Below are positions 1-11,987 of a DNA stretch of 64,000 bases, piece by piece. This stretch comes from Cunninghamia lanceolata. Taxonomy: Eukaryota; Streptophyta; Pinopsida; Cupressales; Cupressaceae. The notes under the pieces are model-generated. The model was not told the origin of the DNA and ran no database searches. It saw only the letters and a list, made by a program, of their open reading frames with translations. The first letter of the stretch is position 1; each line of letters starts with the position of its first letter. The position numbers and the translations under genes are program-made. The DNA lies in contig BSBN01001359.1 of assembly GCA_027924645.1 (NCBI GenBank), forward strand, positions 11,388,001-11,452,000. The letters are read 5' to 3'.

Positions 1-2716
1 ACATTAGATGAAACATGTAGCATAACACATGTGACCCTTAATACATACAAAATGATGAGAAATATTGTTGCAGACCTTAGGGCTTTGTGAAAAGGATCAA
101 GGAACATCTTTTCATATGTTCCAGACTTGAGGAAACTAATTAGGAACCTCCGCATATTTTGATACTTAACTAGTTAGCCCAAACAACTCAAGACAACCAA
201 CTACTCATCTTTCTATTACCGAGTAGAAGCCAAAAACTCAATGCAGACCAAGGATTCATTCATACATAATCGTAATAACATCCATACATCTTACTAAAGG
301 AGTATCATGTCAGCTATGCATCTGCAAGACAAGAAATATGACTCTCTATAGAAAATAGAGTCTTCCAGACCACATGTGATGCTTCATATCTTAAGACATG
401 ATGTTGTGGTGAAGTGCAAGGCCTGAAACGTGTTGGAAATGAACTTAGACATCAATATATGCTACTTATTAGATCCACATACCTTTATTTGATGTTTCTG
501 GAAGAATTCAAGAAGTGACTTGGATAACCAGGGTTACGGAATAGGTTATATTTCCTTTGTCACTTAAGTATTGTCTTTGCAGACCACCAGTGCACTTGAA
601 ACTCCATCATAACATGTCTCATACATATCTCAATCATTCTTCAAAACTGCATGAAAAACATATCTCTTCTGGAGAAATGTGGAGCATTCCATTATCTCCT
701 CATTACTGCTTTGTTCTAACTAAGTGGTGGTCGATACACTATCCCTTGTAACTTTTCATACTGAAGATGTGAGGAGCTAAAGTCTTGCATATATCATTTC
801 AATACATACCCAAAGCTATCTTTAGAACTTCAAGACCAAATATTTCTTTGCGGAGAAGTGCAAACCAATTCAAGTTGACTCTGCCTTAGGATGTGCATTG
901 TGAGTGCCTTAGTCAGTTTTCTACTTATTACCCTTGAGTGTGGTACTCCCAACTAATGAGATATGTATGTGTGTATGCAAGAATCATGCCAAGATATGAG
1001 TGTTGACCTCCACATCATGCTCAAGCCTAAAACTGATCCATATTTAGACTATTTTCTCTTTTCTTGGACTGGTTTACCTCTTCCTTTATACAAGTCTATC
1101 TATACATTTTACTCTGTTGTGTTGACATCAATGACAACACATATTGCCATCAGTATTTGCGGCATATTTCCTATTATATTCTTCTACTGTTCAAGTTGTT
1201 TCATTACAAGTGGTATCCGAGCATGATCTTGGCACCATTAAGATAAGAAATAAGGAAATTTTTTTAATTTTGGAGATCATTTTGGGAATCACATATCTCT
1301 CTCATTTTATAAAAATTCCTTTATTTTTTGAGGGTTATTCAAGGGTGTACTAGAGCTACTTTTCTCTTAATTTGAAGTCAATTGGAGTAGAATTAAGGGA
1401 GTTATTTCCAAAATAGGGTTTCCACAAAATTCACTCCTAAGGCTATAATTCAACAAAATTTTCTTGATTTCTAGAGGGTTGAACAAGGGCACGTTGATAT
1501 ACCTACAATATTGATTTGAAAGAATTTGGAGTAGATATGAGGAAGTTATTGTAAAATTAGGGTTTCCACCAAATTCCTCTCAAGGTTGTAAATCAACAAA
1601 TTTCTTGAAGATTTTTTTTCAGAGGTGACATATAGGCCGTAGTAAGTCACAATAAAAATTTCAAACTAGTTGGACTTATTTTGTGTGTGATGCAGGAGCA
1701 TCAAGTGGTGTAAGGGGCAATCTTGCATCACCCCAAAATATTTGAAGTTGTTTTTCTTTGTTTTTGTAGGTTTACTTAGTTTTGTTGGAGTCCGTGTTGA
1801 CACTTTAGTGGTTCAGGACTATTAGAAGTTCAGAAAGGTTAAAAATAGTAACCTACTACTTTTATTAAATTGGCCTATTTGGGTATGTATGGAACTAAAA
1901 ATTTACCCCAAGAAACGGAGTTGACACCCAAAATTACCAATTCCTTTTAAGCACCCCATTTTGCCCCAAAATCCATCTTGAAATCCCACTTTGTACCCTC
2001 TTTTTTGAACCCATCAGTTATAATTAGTCAGAGACATCTTCTGTGGGTTTGCATTTGTTTGTGCTTTCTAAATACAAGGAAAGAATCCCTAAATTGACTA
2101 AGTCAAAAAATTATGTGTGTTCCCTTGTATTTTCACCTTGTCAAAGTTTTAGAGTTCAGTTTTCTTTTCTCTGGTCTTCTACAAGGAAAGCATCGGGAGA
2201 AAGCCTCGAAGTCCAAAGTCTGACGAGTTTCAAAAATATTCTAAGTATGAAGTATGCGGTGAAGGTTAGAGTTATGCTCTTCTTCCTTCTTTTGAGGAAG
2301 GTGAAATAGCGAAGCCCTGAAGGTCGAAGTCCAACAGGGAAAAGGGATGTAAAGAGACAAAGGTAAAAAGATAAAGGCATGAGGCCAAAAGGGTGGAAGG
2401 TCGAAAGTCCAACATCCAAAACTCTAACTTTTTGGAGGTTGGCTTCTACTCCCTGAATACTCAGCTCTCTACTATCAGATTTACAATGATGATACAGATA
2501 CAAGGACTGCTATGGAGAACACATCTGTTATATGCTCATGGTGCAGTCTACCTTTTCTTGCTTAATACATATCTTCAAACTAATTTTATACACTTCATAT
2601 CTTTTCCTCTACTCTTCTATATTCAAATTTTCCTTCGTTCTTTCCAAATAAAAAATGTCTTCTATAAGTATCCTCCGCAACACATTAGAACACTGACTAG
2701 ATCGGCATCATGATCA
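1..2716. repeat. Tandem duplication, unit 1 (degenerate LTR-retrotransposon sequence)
   Basis: Bases 1-2451 are near-identical to 2717-5186, at an offset of 2716 rising to about 2739 because of small indels. The unit opens with acattagatgaaacatgtag and contains a PBS-like site, an internal imperfect duplication (about 1340-1460 and 1480-1615, each with an agggtttccac motif), and near 1690 a motif (gatgcaggagcatcaagtgg) also found downstream of the gypsy integrase remnant near 22.1 kb. No long ORF survives. Bases 2452-2716 have no partner in unit 2. I read this as degenerate gypsy LTR and untranslated sequence duplicated by unequal exchange. The duplication is certain; the family is inferred. 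Confidence 0.8.
1211..1222 (+). other. PBS-like site in unit 1
   Basis: tggtatccgagc differs by one base from the plant initiator-methionine tRNA primer site tggtatcagagc, which is seen intact elsewhere in this window. It follows a sequence ending ttcattaca, as expected just after an LTR. It suggests that an LTR ended near 1207. Confidence 0.5.
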
Positions 2717-5186
2717 ACATTAGATGAAACATGTAGCATAACACATGTGACCCTTAATACATACAAAATGATGAGAAATATTGTTGCAGACCTTAGGGCT
2801 TTGTGAAAAGGATCAAGGAACATCTTTTCACACCTTCTAGACTTGAGGAAACTAATCAGGAACCTCCACATATTTTGATACTTAACCAGTTAGCCCAAAC
2901 AACTCAAGACAACCAACTGCTCATCTTTCTATTGCCAAGCAAAAGCCAAAAACTCAATGCAGACCAAGGATTCATTCATACATAATCTTAATAACATCCA
3001 TACATCTTACTAAAGGAGTATCATGTCAGCTATGCATCCGTAAGACAAGAAATATGACTCTCTATAGAAAATAGAGTCTTCTGAACCACATGTGATGCTT
3101 CATATCTTAAGACATGATGTTGTGGTGAAGTGCAAGGCCTAAAACTTGTTTGAAATGAACTTAGACATCAATATATGCTACTTATCAGATCCATATACCT
3201 TTATCTGATGTTTTTGGAAGAATTCAAGAAGTGACTTGGATAACCAGGGTTACGGAATAGGCTGTATTTCCTTTGTCACTTAAGTATTGTCTTTGTAGAC
3301 CACCAGTGCACTTGCAACTCCATCATAACATGTCTCATACATATCTCAGTCATTCTTCAAAACCGCATGACAAACAATATCTTCCAGAGAAATGTGGAGC
3401 ATTCCATTATCTCCTCATTACTGCTCTGTTCTAACTAAGTGGTGGTCGATACACTATCCCTTGTAACTTTTCATACTGAAGATGTGAGGAGGTGAGGTCT
3501 TGCATATATCATTTTAATACATACCCAAAGCTATCTTTAGAACTTCAAGACCAAATATTTCTTTGCGGATAATTGTAGACCAATTCAAGTTTACTCTACC
3601 TTAGGATGTGCATTGTGAGTGCCTTAGTCAGTTTTCTACTTATTACCCTTGAGTGCGGTACTCCCAACTAATGAGATATGTATGTGTGTATGCAAGAATC
3701 ATGCCAGGATATGAGTGTTGACCTCCACATCATGCTCAAGCCCAAAACTGATCCATACTTAGACTATTTTCTCTTTTCTTGGACTGGTTTGCCTCTTCCT
3801 TTGTACAAGTCTATCTATACATTTTAATCTGTTGTGTTGACATCAATGTATACTATGTTGACATCAATGACAACACATATTGCCATTAGTATTTGTGGCA
3901 TATTTCCTATTATATTCTTCTACTGTTCAAGTTGTTTCATTACAAGTGGTATCCGAGCATGATCTTGGCACCATTAAGATAAGAAATAAGGAAATTTTTT
4001 TAATTTTGGAGATCATTTGGGAATCACATATCTCTCTCATTTTATTAAAATTTCCTTGATTTTTTGAGGGTTATTCAAGGGTGTACTAGAGCTACTTTGG
4101 TCTTAATTTGAAGTCAACTGGAGTAGAATTAAGAGAGTTATTTCCAAAATAGGGTTTACACAAAATTCACTCCTAAGGCTATAATTCAACAAATTTTTCT
4201 TGATTTCTAGAGGATTGAACAATGGCACATTGATATACGTACAGTATTGATTTGAAAGAATTTGGAGTAGATCTAAGGAAATTATTGTAAAATTAGGGTT
4301 TCCACCAAATTCCTCTTAAGGTTGTAAATCAACAAATTTCTTGAAGATTTCTTTTGAGAGGTGACATATAGGCCGTAGTAAGTCACAATAAAAATTTCAA
4401 ACTAGTTGGAGTTGTTTTGTGTTTGATGCAGGAGCATCAAGTGGTGTAAGGGGCAATCTTGCATCACCCAAAAATATTTGAAGTTGTTTTTCTTTGTTTT
4501 TGTAGGTTTACTTAGTTTTGTTGGAGTCCGTGTTGACACTTCAATGGTTCAGGACTATTAGAAGCTCAGAAAGGTTAAAAATAGTAACCTACTACTTTTA
4601 GTAAATTGGCCTATTTGGGTATGTATGGACCTAAAAATTTACCCCAAGAAGTGGAGTTGACACCCAAAATTACCAATTCCTTTTAAGCACCCCATTTTGC
4701 CCCAAAATCCATCTTGAAATCCCACTTTGTGCCCTCTTTTTTGAACCCATCAGTTATAATCAATCAGAGACATCTTCCATGGGTTTCCATTTGCTTGTGC
4801 CTTCTAAATACAAGGAAAGAATCCCTAAATTGACTAAGTCAAAAAATTATGTGTGTTCCCTTATATTTTTCACCTTGTCAAAGTTTCAGAGTTCAGTCTT
4901 CTTGTCTCTGGTCTTCTACAAGGAAAGCATCAGGAGGAAGCCCTGAAGTTTGAAGTCCAATGGGTTTCAAAAATATTCTAAGTATGAAGTATGTGGCAAA
5001 GGTTAGATATATGCTCTTCTTCCTTCTTATGAGGAAGGTGAGATAGCAAATGCTTGAAGGTCAAAGTCCAATAGGGAAAAGGGAGATAAAGAGACAAAGG
5101 TAAAAAGATAAAGGTAGGAGGCCGAAAGGGTGGAAGGTTGAAAGTTGAAAGTTTGAAACTCCAACTTTTTGGAGGTTGGCTTCCTG
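2717..5186. repeat. Tandem duplication, unit 2
   Basis: Direct copy of 1-2451. Homology starts at acattagatg and stops at about 5186 within the phrase ggaggttggcttc, after which the copies go separate ways. It differs from unit 1 by scattered substitutions and a short duplication near 3840-3870 (tgttgacatcaatg repeated). Translations are short and interrupted on both strands. Confidence 0.8.
3947..3958 (+). other. PBS-like site in unit 2
   Basis: Same tggtatccgagc site as in unit 1, 2736 bases downstream and in the same context. Its presence in both units shows the duplicated block includes an LTR/internal junction. Confidence 0.5.
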
Positions 5187-6964
5187 GCCTTCCAGACTCC
5201 TCCAACCGCTTGGGAACATGCCAAGTACTTCCGGTGATGCCATTACTATGAAGTGGGTGTCTGAATTCAATGATTTCAATGCAGTTGGTGGGGTTGTTGA
5301 GGGTTTTGGCACCCAATTCTTTCTCAGACATGGGTGTGAATGCTATAAATAGAATATCGAACCTCTTTTCAAGGGTTGGTCGCTGAACCAATTGTTTGGT
5401 CTGGAAAACACTTAAGGAAGATTTTAGGGCATCAAGAAGAGGAAAATGTTTAGGCATTGAATGAAGGAATATGTCTAATATAGTTTAGGAAGGATTGTAA
5501 CATGCATTTTGTTGCATTGAGATGTCTCCATGGCTGTTTGTAATAATTCATGGGAATGCATTGTCGTAGCTTTGTATTTTACCTTCACCACATTTGCTGC
5601 TGCGATTGTAATAGGATTTGATAATGTGTGACAACATTTAAATCTATATAGGCTTTGTGCTGGGTCATTTCTCTATTGCAAGTAGGTTATTATAGTTTGG
5701 CTTTGGATAAATAAGTATGTCTAGTGCATGAAGTGTAATCTAAGAAATGTATGTGAATATATTTTAGTTTTCTGTTGATATTGGTTCAACCCATTTCTTT
5801 CCTCTTTATTGTTTATGACTCAGTTGCCCAATGCAATAGGGACCAGTCCATATTGGGTATGGATCAATCATATTTACAATCAAAACTCTCATCCTTTCAG
5901 CTATAGGAGTAGGAGTAGGTTTAGTTTAGGGTTTCTCATGTTGTTCATGGTTCTATTTTATAACCAGGGATAAATCTGAAGTAATGCAAAACAACTCAAA
6001 TCATTTGTGAATCATGAACACATGTATGCCTACACTATGTATCTTGTATATGAGAAGTTAAGTGGAGTCACTTTAAGGAATGTAATGAAGTTATGTTTGG
6101 GTGCATATGCATAGTGTAGTAATCAGCTTAATACAGAGGCATGTGTAGCCAGTTTGTCTTGACCTAGTGACGACTTTGGTGGTCAAGTGTACATTGGGTA
6201 TGGCTGTGTATGTTTATTTGTGTTTTATTCCATGCCTCTAGGAATATCCCTCCTAGGTCTAGCTAAGCCTAAAGTACAGAGGAGAATACCCACTCCTGTA
6301 GGTTGTCAAGAATCGCCTAGAACTTGTTGATAAACCTCTTTCAGTCACCTTGATGACACCCCTGGCCTTGGTGATTGTGAAATGTTTTAGGGTTTTGGGT
6401 TGTAGTTATTTTGGGAGTCAACAAGAAGAATTGTCAAAATAAGCAAATGGTGAAGAAATCATCTGAATATCATTTGTAGTTTGAAAGATATTAATGTTTT
6501 CATCTTGAAAAATTGCTCCTGATGAACTTTAGATTTGAATTTGAGGCCTTTAGAAGCCTCATTGGGGTTTGAAAAGTGGACTAAATGATTTAAAGATCAT
6601 TTTTTACATCGTAGAGCTCTTCATGAGCTTTCCAACACCTAGTTATCATTGTCAATCAAACACCCAGTTCAAAAGTTATGGCCCCCAGAAGTTGTGTTAC
6701 AAAATTTCAAAAATGTAAAAAAAATTCAAATTTCCAATGTCTTGGGCAGGAAAATCGATAGCTGGACTTGGCACCCAAAAAGGGGAGTTACACTTTCTAA
6801 AACATTCAGGAAGGTAGTGGAGAAGTGGCATGGAAGTTATTGGTACCAAATAAAAAGGGGAAACACAGATGTTACAGGGACAATTCCATATGTGCAGTTC
6901 TAGCTCTGAATTGTAGAAATCTCTTATAAAGTATGATTTTTTGTATTGTGAAACAACCCATGTT
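5187..6964 (+). other. Non-coding LTR-like sequence
   Basis: No credible gene. A TATA-like tataaatag lies at 5344-5352, typical of an LTR promoter. Bases about 6430-6900 resemble the reverse complement of 21400-21720 (shared phrases such as agctttccaacac against atctttccaacac, and aaaagttatggc in both), so this stretch belongs to the same gypsy family as the minus-strand LTR at 21.1-22.1 kb. Its continuation is at 20097, across the LINE insertion. Short open frames here (for example 4978-5457 on the - strand) cross the duplication boundary and are not genes. Confidence 0.55.
6947..6964. repeat. LINE target-site duplication, left
   Basis: tgtgaaacaacccatgtt, repeated exactly at 20079-20096. 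An 18-bp direct repeat flanking a tailed element is the signature of target-primed reverse transcription. Confidence 0.9.
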
Positions 6965-7325
6965 TTTTATTACTTGGTAAAATAGGTTTTGAAGGGTGCC
7001 CAAAACCCTTTACAACAAGCAGCAGTCCATACACAGAAAGCCAACCGAAATCCTACCGATAACCAAAAAACTAGATAAAAGCATAGAAAAAGGTAGCAAA
7101 ATAGAAAGCCACAGAAACTACAACAACTTCTTCAGAGTATCAACTGCTTCCAGCTCTTGTTCATAAAACTTTTCATGTAGTTTGGAAAAGTTTACCAACT
7201 CCTTTTCATCTTCAAAGTGCTTCTTTTTTCTGTGCCTAACAGGCCCCCTTTATCATCTTGCATAACCTACTTACCCTTTTCTTTGTTACCAGTATTCTTA
7301 TCATCCATCACAATTTTCTCCAACA
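6965..7325 (-). other. LINE 3' end and short A tail
   Basis: The - strand ends in a short A-run abutting the TSD. The rest of these 360 bases shows no intact ORF and would be 3' untranslated sequence. Confidence 0.6.
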
Positions 7326-8069
7326 TCAGGATATCTTCCGCAGTAAGATCCCTAACCTAGTCCTTTCTAAGCTCCTTAACCTTGTCAGTGAGAAGTTTTT
7401 TCCCTGCAGACTATTCTGAAATTTGAGCTTATTGATTTTCATCATCTTCTCTAAGTTTTCATTAACATCGATCAACTTCACCTCCAAATACTCAATCCTT
7501 TTACCATACTCCTCCTTCAACCTAAGGAAATTGTGTTCCATCTCCTCCATTGTTGGAATTACATCCCAGTACTAGAAAATTTGTTTGTCCTGATCCACAG
7601 TGGTATCTCCTCCCTAGTCCAAATTGTCCTACAGAGCCCTCAACTTGATGTTGATATGATTGATTTCCAAAAAAAGCTACTTCATCATCTTGTGTTGATT
7701 GTTAATCACTTCTCTGACCATACCAAGGGCATTAGCTAGATCATCCCTATTACCAGCCCTTGTTACCAACATTTCAAAGTCAACCAGAAGATTCTGAGTG
7801 GGATCAGGGATCTCTGAAAAAGGAATGCCAATGTTCAGCTCCTTAATAGACTGGCCTTTTCCTTTATCAACACTACCATGTTCATTCACCAGGACCCTAT
7901 TAGCCAAATCCACCCCCTACTTTGAGACTAGGTTAGAAGCACCCCCCACAGGTTTCTTTTTCCCTTTCTTCATAGACATGAGGTTTTTACCTTTGTTAGT
8001 AGGTTTCCTTTTACCCATTCTCCCATTTCTATCCTCTAGCTCCAAATCCTCACCCATTTGGGAAACCTC
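7326..8069 (-). pseudogene. LINE extra ORF, C-terminal part (coiled coil)
   Basis: Continuation of the extra ORF on the far side of the nested LTR element. The - strand reads a basic segment (MGKRKPTNKGKN.., about 7950-8060), then a helical stretch around 7677-7913, a few stops, then 7326-7550 with MEEMEHNFLRLKEEYGKRIE and further heptad-like Leu/Ile spacing, predicting a coiled coil. No known domain recognised. Its place before the A tail at 6965 supports it being the LINE's last coding part. Confidence 0.45.
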
Positions 8070-8159
8070 TGGTAGTGCCCACCTAGAGTTACGGTTTCGA
8101 GCATTTGCATCCGCAGGCCTTTTCAGAGAAACCCAAAAAAAAATTATAAATCCCTTGGC

Positions 8160-9480
8160 CTCCTATTGTATGCATGTATCTTTGTATATACATGGCCATT
8201 TGTATATATGTGCAGGTGCAAGTATAAAATGGCGGACCCGAAAAAAGAGTTAAATCAGCTTCAGAAAATGAAAAAATGAGTTGTATGCATCTTTGTATGC
8301 ATATCGGTTTGTATATGGCATTAAGATACAATTCCAGGCGTGAAAAAGTGGTCGAGCATTGCATATTCCATTGTAGATTCCCCGGTTGTATCAAAAAAAT
8401 TGTATGTACATTTTGTTGTATATTTGATAATACAATGGGTGATATACAACAACGGACTTCAAAAGGATTCAAATCAGGTTGAAAACAGTGGCTGGGCCCA
8501 CAGGTTTTCAGCAAGGGGATTGTATGTATGTAAGATATACAAAAGGATATACAAAGAGGAATGTACAATCCCAGATTTCAAATATTATCAAATTGGGCCT
8601 AGCGGGTGATACAATGGCCAAGTTGAAAAGTCAAAGGCATTTCCTTGTATGTTGGGTTGTATGTATCTGCGCATGTACAATGGCATATATAATGGAATGT
8701 GCAAGCGGACAAGTACAAAAGTGGACATGGACAAAAAGTTAACTACGCATGTGAAACAGGTGAAATCCGTGGTTGTATATGGGGATTGTATGTTCCCAAT
8801 ATACAATCAGACATACAACAAGCAGATACAAAGAAACATACAAGGCAGGAGTAGTCAAAGTCAATAGTCTTCAAGAACCTGGTGGGGCCCACACATTTGT
8901 ATGTCCCATGATTGTATGTATGTGCATATACAATGCAAGATACAAAGGGCACACATGCAATCCTGGATGCAAAGGAAAATGTGTTCTGGTAGATTTCAGG
9001 TTGGGGTCCGCAGTTGGTTGTATATGGTGCATTGTATATGCGATATACAACGTGAGATACAAAAGTGCAAATACAATGCCGAATTTGAAAATTGTTCCAA
9101 TCTAATTGATAGATGAGATGGATCCCGTGGTTGTATGTATATTGCATTTGTACAATGCGATATACAAGGTGATATACAAAGGGAAGATACTAGGCAGGAC
9201 CCGATGGTGATTTCAAATTGTTTCATAAAGATTTGGGGTCCGTGCTTGTATACATGGCAATTGTATGTATATACAATTGCATATACAATTTCAGATACAA
9301 AAGTGAATACAATGGTCCGATGGCGAATAGGATGCAGTGGTGGGTCCCGATAACTCAGAGATGCAAATTTTTTAGCGATGGTGATCCAATGGCACATTGC
9401 CACGTGTCAAAGGGAAGTTGTATGTATATACAACTGCATATACAAAGATTTGAAGGTGAAAATGGCAAAATGGGTGAAAA
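8160..9480. repeat. Hairpin-rich ttgtatgta / tatacaa array in the 5' LTR
   Basis: Dozens of ttgtat(gta) motifs and their complements (ga)tatacaa recur every 20-60 bases, often as close pairs such as ttgtatgtatatacaa at 9258 and 9418. Many pairs could fold as short hairpins. Spacing is irregular, so this is neither a microsatellite nor a CRISPR-like array. Confidence 0.7.
9399..9408 (+). promoter_or_regulatory. G-box in the 5' LTR
   Basis: gccacgtgtc, a G-box/ABRE-type ACGT element bound by plant bZIP/bHLH factors, about 540 bp upstream of the TATA box. Conserved in the other LTR. Confidence 0.5.
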
Positions 9481-9947
9481 GGTAAAATGTGTTCATGTTG
9501 CGGAAAGTCAAAAAAGGAAAAATCTACTTGTGTGGCACATTTTAATTGGTCAACAAATTTTCAAAGTGATTATAAGCCATTGATCTTTGTGATGAGGAGG
9601 AAATTGACGGCCCTATTTCAAAATTTCATTGGAAGGTTTTCCTATGCATTCACAGCTGCATTCCAGGCGGGAAAAGTTCCTGAACATGCAAACTGCTGCG
9701 TTTCTAGAGGCCGCGGGTAGGTTGGCCATTAATGGCAAATTTGCAGAGGCATGGTTGATGAATGACAGGCTAGCTACCATTTTTAGTTGGAAAATCTCCA
9801 ATCGGTTGCGTGTTTCCTGAGTTCACCTATTTTTCCATCCTTTTCTGCATAGAGCATTGAATGTTTTAGGCGCCATTCTAATGGTGCACTGTATCTGGCA
9901 AAATTTTGAGGTGACATTGTACTTAATGTTGAGTGCACATTCTTGCT

Positions 9948-9956
9948 ATAAAAGGC
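9948..9956 (+). promoter_or_regulatory. TATA box of the 5' LTR
   Basis: tataaaagg inside tgagtgcacattcttgc..; the likely core promoter, with transcription starting a few tens of bases downstream. Confidence 0.6.
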
Positions 9957-10866
9957 AAACTGCGTTACTCATTTTGTGTGGAAGACTTGGGCAATTTTTT
10001 GGAGGAAATAACGAAAATAGAGCATTTCTTGGCTGATCTATCTCTTTTTGTGAGTTTATGAGTTGCATTTGAATGTACGTTGCATTTATGTTTAGTTTCA
10101 TGTTGTTTTTATATAAAAAATGCTTCTTTGCATGTGTTTAGCTATTTGTCTCCATTTGTTGTACTCATCCCTTCTTTTAAATCTGGTTGCTAAGGGTTAC
10201 TTAGATTCTAGGATATAGATTTCTATATTGCATGCTTAACTTTTGACCTCCATTCAAGGAGTGGATTAAACTATTTTAGGTTAAGTATGAAGAAGAATGT
10301 ATGGCAGCAAGGATATTTGTAAGTAGAGATCGCTAAATACCCATTCTTGGGTGGTGTTTGTAAGGCAAATACCAATCAGGCCCCTTGAAACTTGAATGCT
10401 AATGCAAATCATTCACTTGTATATGTCTAGTTGACTCCTTGCCCTGAGATAGGCACCGGTCTGCCCTTGTGTAGTAGTTATGATCCAAAACCCCCTGTCT
10501 TGCATCCAAAACATAAATACAAATCATTTCATATTTCCAACCTGTTAGTTTGTAGGAGTAGAAATAGGACCCCTACATACTCTCATTCCTAACTAGTTAG
10601 ATATGTCCAAGAACACTGCCAACCTTATGATTTATCACACAAATCTTGGTCCTAAAATGAGAGTATTCTGCCTATGACTAAAAGGCTAAATCTTTCTGTT
10701 GGGTGAGTCAAAGTTAAATCTTTAGCTATAGGGATACCCCCTTGGTGCGACAAAACTAGAAGTGAAGGGGAGGCAGCTCACGCAACCTCCTAGATTTGTT
10801 GGCCGAATTTGCCTGTGCATTGGAACTGGCAAACCCTTTGCTGATTTGGATAGAAAAAGTCTAACA

Positions 10867-10890
10867 AAGTTGTGACTCTGCTAGGGAAAG
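10867..10890 (+). other. Candidate PBS of the gag-only element
   Basis: Immediately after the 5' LTR: aagttgtgactctgctaggg, similar in form to plant gypsy primer sites of the type tggtgactctgctgggg, with the leading tgg altered. The tRNA used cannot be named from this. Confidence 0.4.
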
Positions 10891-11248
10891 AGTCAAGTGA
10901 TTTGGAGATTTAGAAGACCCAGCATCTAGTGAAATCATTGTTGCATATCTAGAGATTTCATGTGAATAATGGTGCTCTGCTAGTGGAATGAACTCAGAAA
11001 AATATTTGTTCTATGATAAGCTTTCAGTTGTTTGAAAATTTTATCCTCTTTGGAGAGGTGGCGACTCTACAAAAAAGTTCCTAGTGCACATGAAAGGCCA
11101 ATGTATGTTGTTGTGATCTAAAAATATTTTGTTCAAGACTTCAGCATCTGGATGAGAAAAGGTACATGGCTTCTTCCCACTTGTATTTGTTGTTTTATTG
11201 CATAAGTTAAATGCCAAGGGGAAGCCTTAGGTCTTAGGCAGACATAAG

Positions 11249-11987
11249 ATGTTTGAGATTGAAATTTTCATGAATCCAAATATGTATTCACCCATACTCA
11301 GCCAAGAGGGGAATGAAGTGTTGTGTAAAAAAAATGAAGAGATAAAGAATAGGTTGATATCCTTAGAGGCTCGGCAGGCTCAGTTAAATAGTAATAATGT
11401 TGTGTCTGCCAGTCAAAATGCCAAATCTTGTCAGCCCTTTTGATCCCTTATATGACCAATTAGATTTGTCATGGGTTGACTATAAAGTTGAAAGTATGCC
11501 TGCTCAGATTTACAATCAGATGCCTAGATTTATTGGACACAGTGTGTGTGATGGGGGTGCACATATCCAAAACTTTCACAACTTTATGGAGAAACATTCA
11601 TTTCGAGATGAGGATATGTGGATGAGGTTTTTTGTTAGATCCTTTGGTGCAAGAGCTAGAGATTGGTATTTGAGCTTTCCAAAGAGATCCTTTGCCTGTT
11701 GGGATGAACTTGTTGACTATTTTATAAAGGAATTTGCAAGAGAACCTGTTGATCTTGTTGTAAGATTAATGAAAATTAGAAGACAAGATGAAGAGCCCAA
11801 TATTGATTTTAGTCATAGATTTGTAGTTGCCCTTTCACAAATCCCTAAAGACTTCAGACCTGATACTCCAGCTTGCATTGGCATATACTTTGAAGCTTTT
11901 GAAAAAGGCTCTAGTGCAATATTGAGAGAATTCAAGATAACAAGTGTGCAGATGGCATACAAGTTTTTAGAAAATACAGAAAAATGA
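11249..11987 (+). pseudogene. Gypsy-type gag of the gag-only element (frameshifted)
   Basis: The first reading starts at 11249 (MFEIEIFMNPN..) and runs into a second frame near 11435: ..AKSCQPF in one frame and ..SPFDPLYDQLDLSW in the other join naturally. The second frame holds a retrotransposon gag core: MPRFIGHSVCDGGAHIQNF, then FFVRSFGARARDWYLSFP, WDELVDYFIKEFA and a FSHRFVVALSQIP helix region, matching Ty3/gypsy capsid organisation (..A..WY..L...I.SW..L...F...F). It would form the particle that packages the RNA. No zinc knuckle seen. Confidence 0.75.

Larger units (their letters stand above)
8070..10866 (+). repeat. 5' LTR of the gag-only element
   Basis: Direct copy of 13302-16099. Contains a hairpin-rich ttgtat/atacaa region (about 8160-9480), a G-box, a TATA box at 9948 and a long downstream part ending gtctaaca. 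Open frames on both strands here are low-complexity products of the repeats (MYV..YTKRY-like) and not genes. Confidence 0.9.

Noticed and set aside
4978..5457. 159-codon minus-strand frame as a host gene
   Set aside because: It crosses the tandem-duplication boundary at 5186 and its shadow frame in unit 1 is broken; no domain.
8089..9403. Several 60-135 codon frames on both strands of the long LTRs
   Set aside because: They translate the repeated ttgtat/atacaa motifs into low-complexity peptides and exist in overlapping frames of both strands, so they are compositional.
8160..9480. CRISPR-like or satellite array
   Set aside because: Motif spacing is irregular, spacers are not unique units of constant length, and the array is duplicated only because it lies in an LTR.
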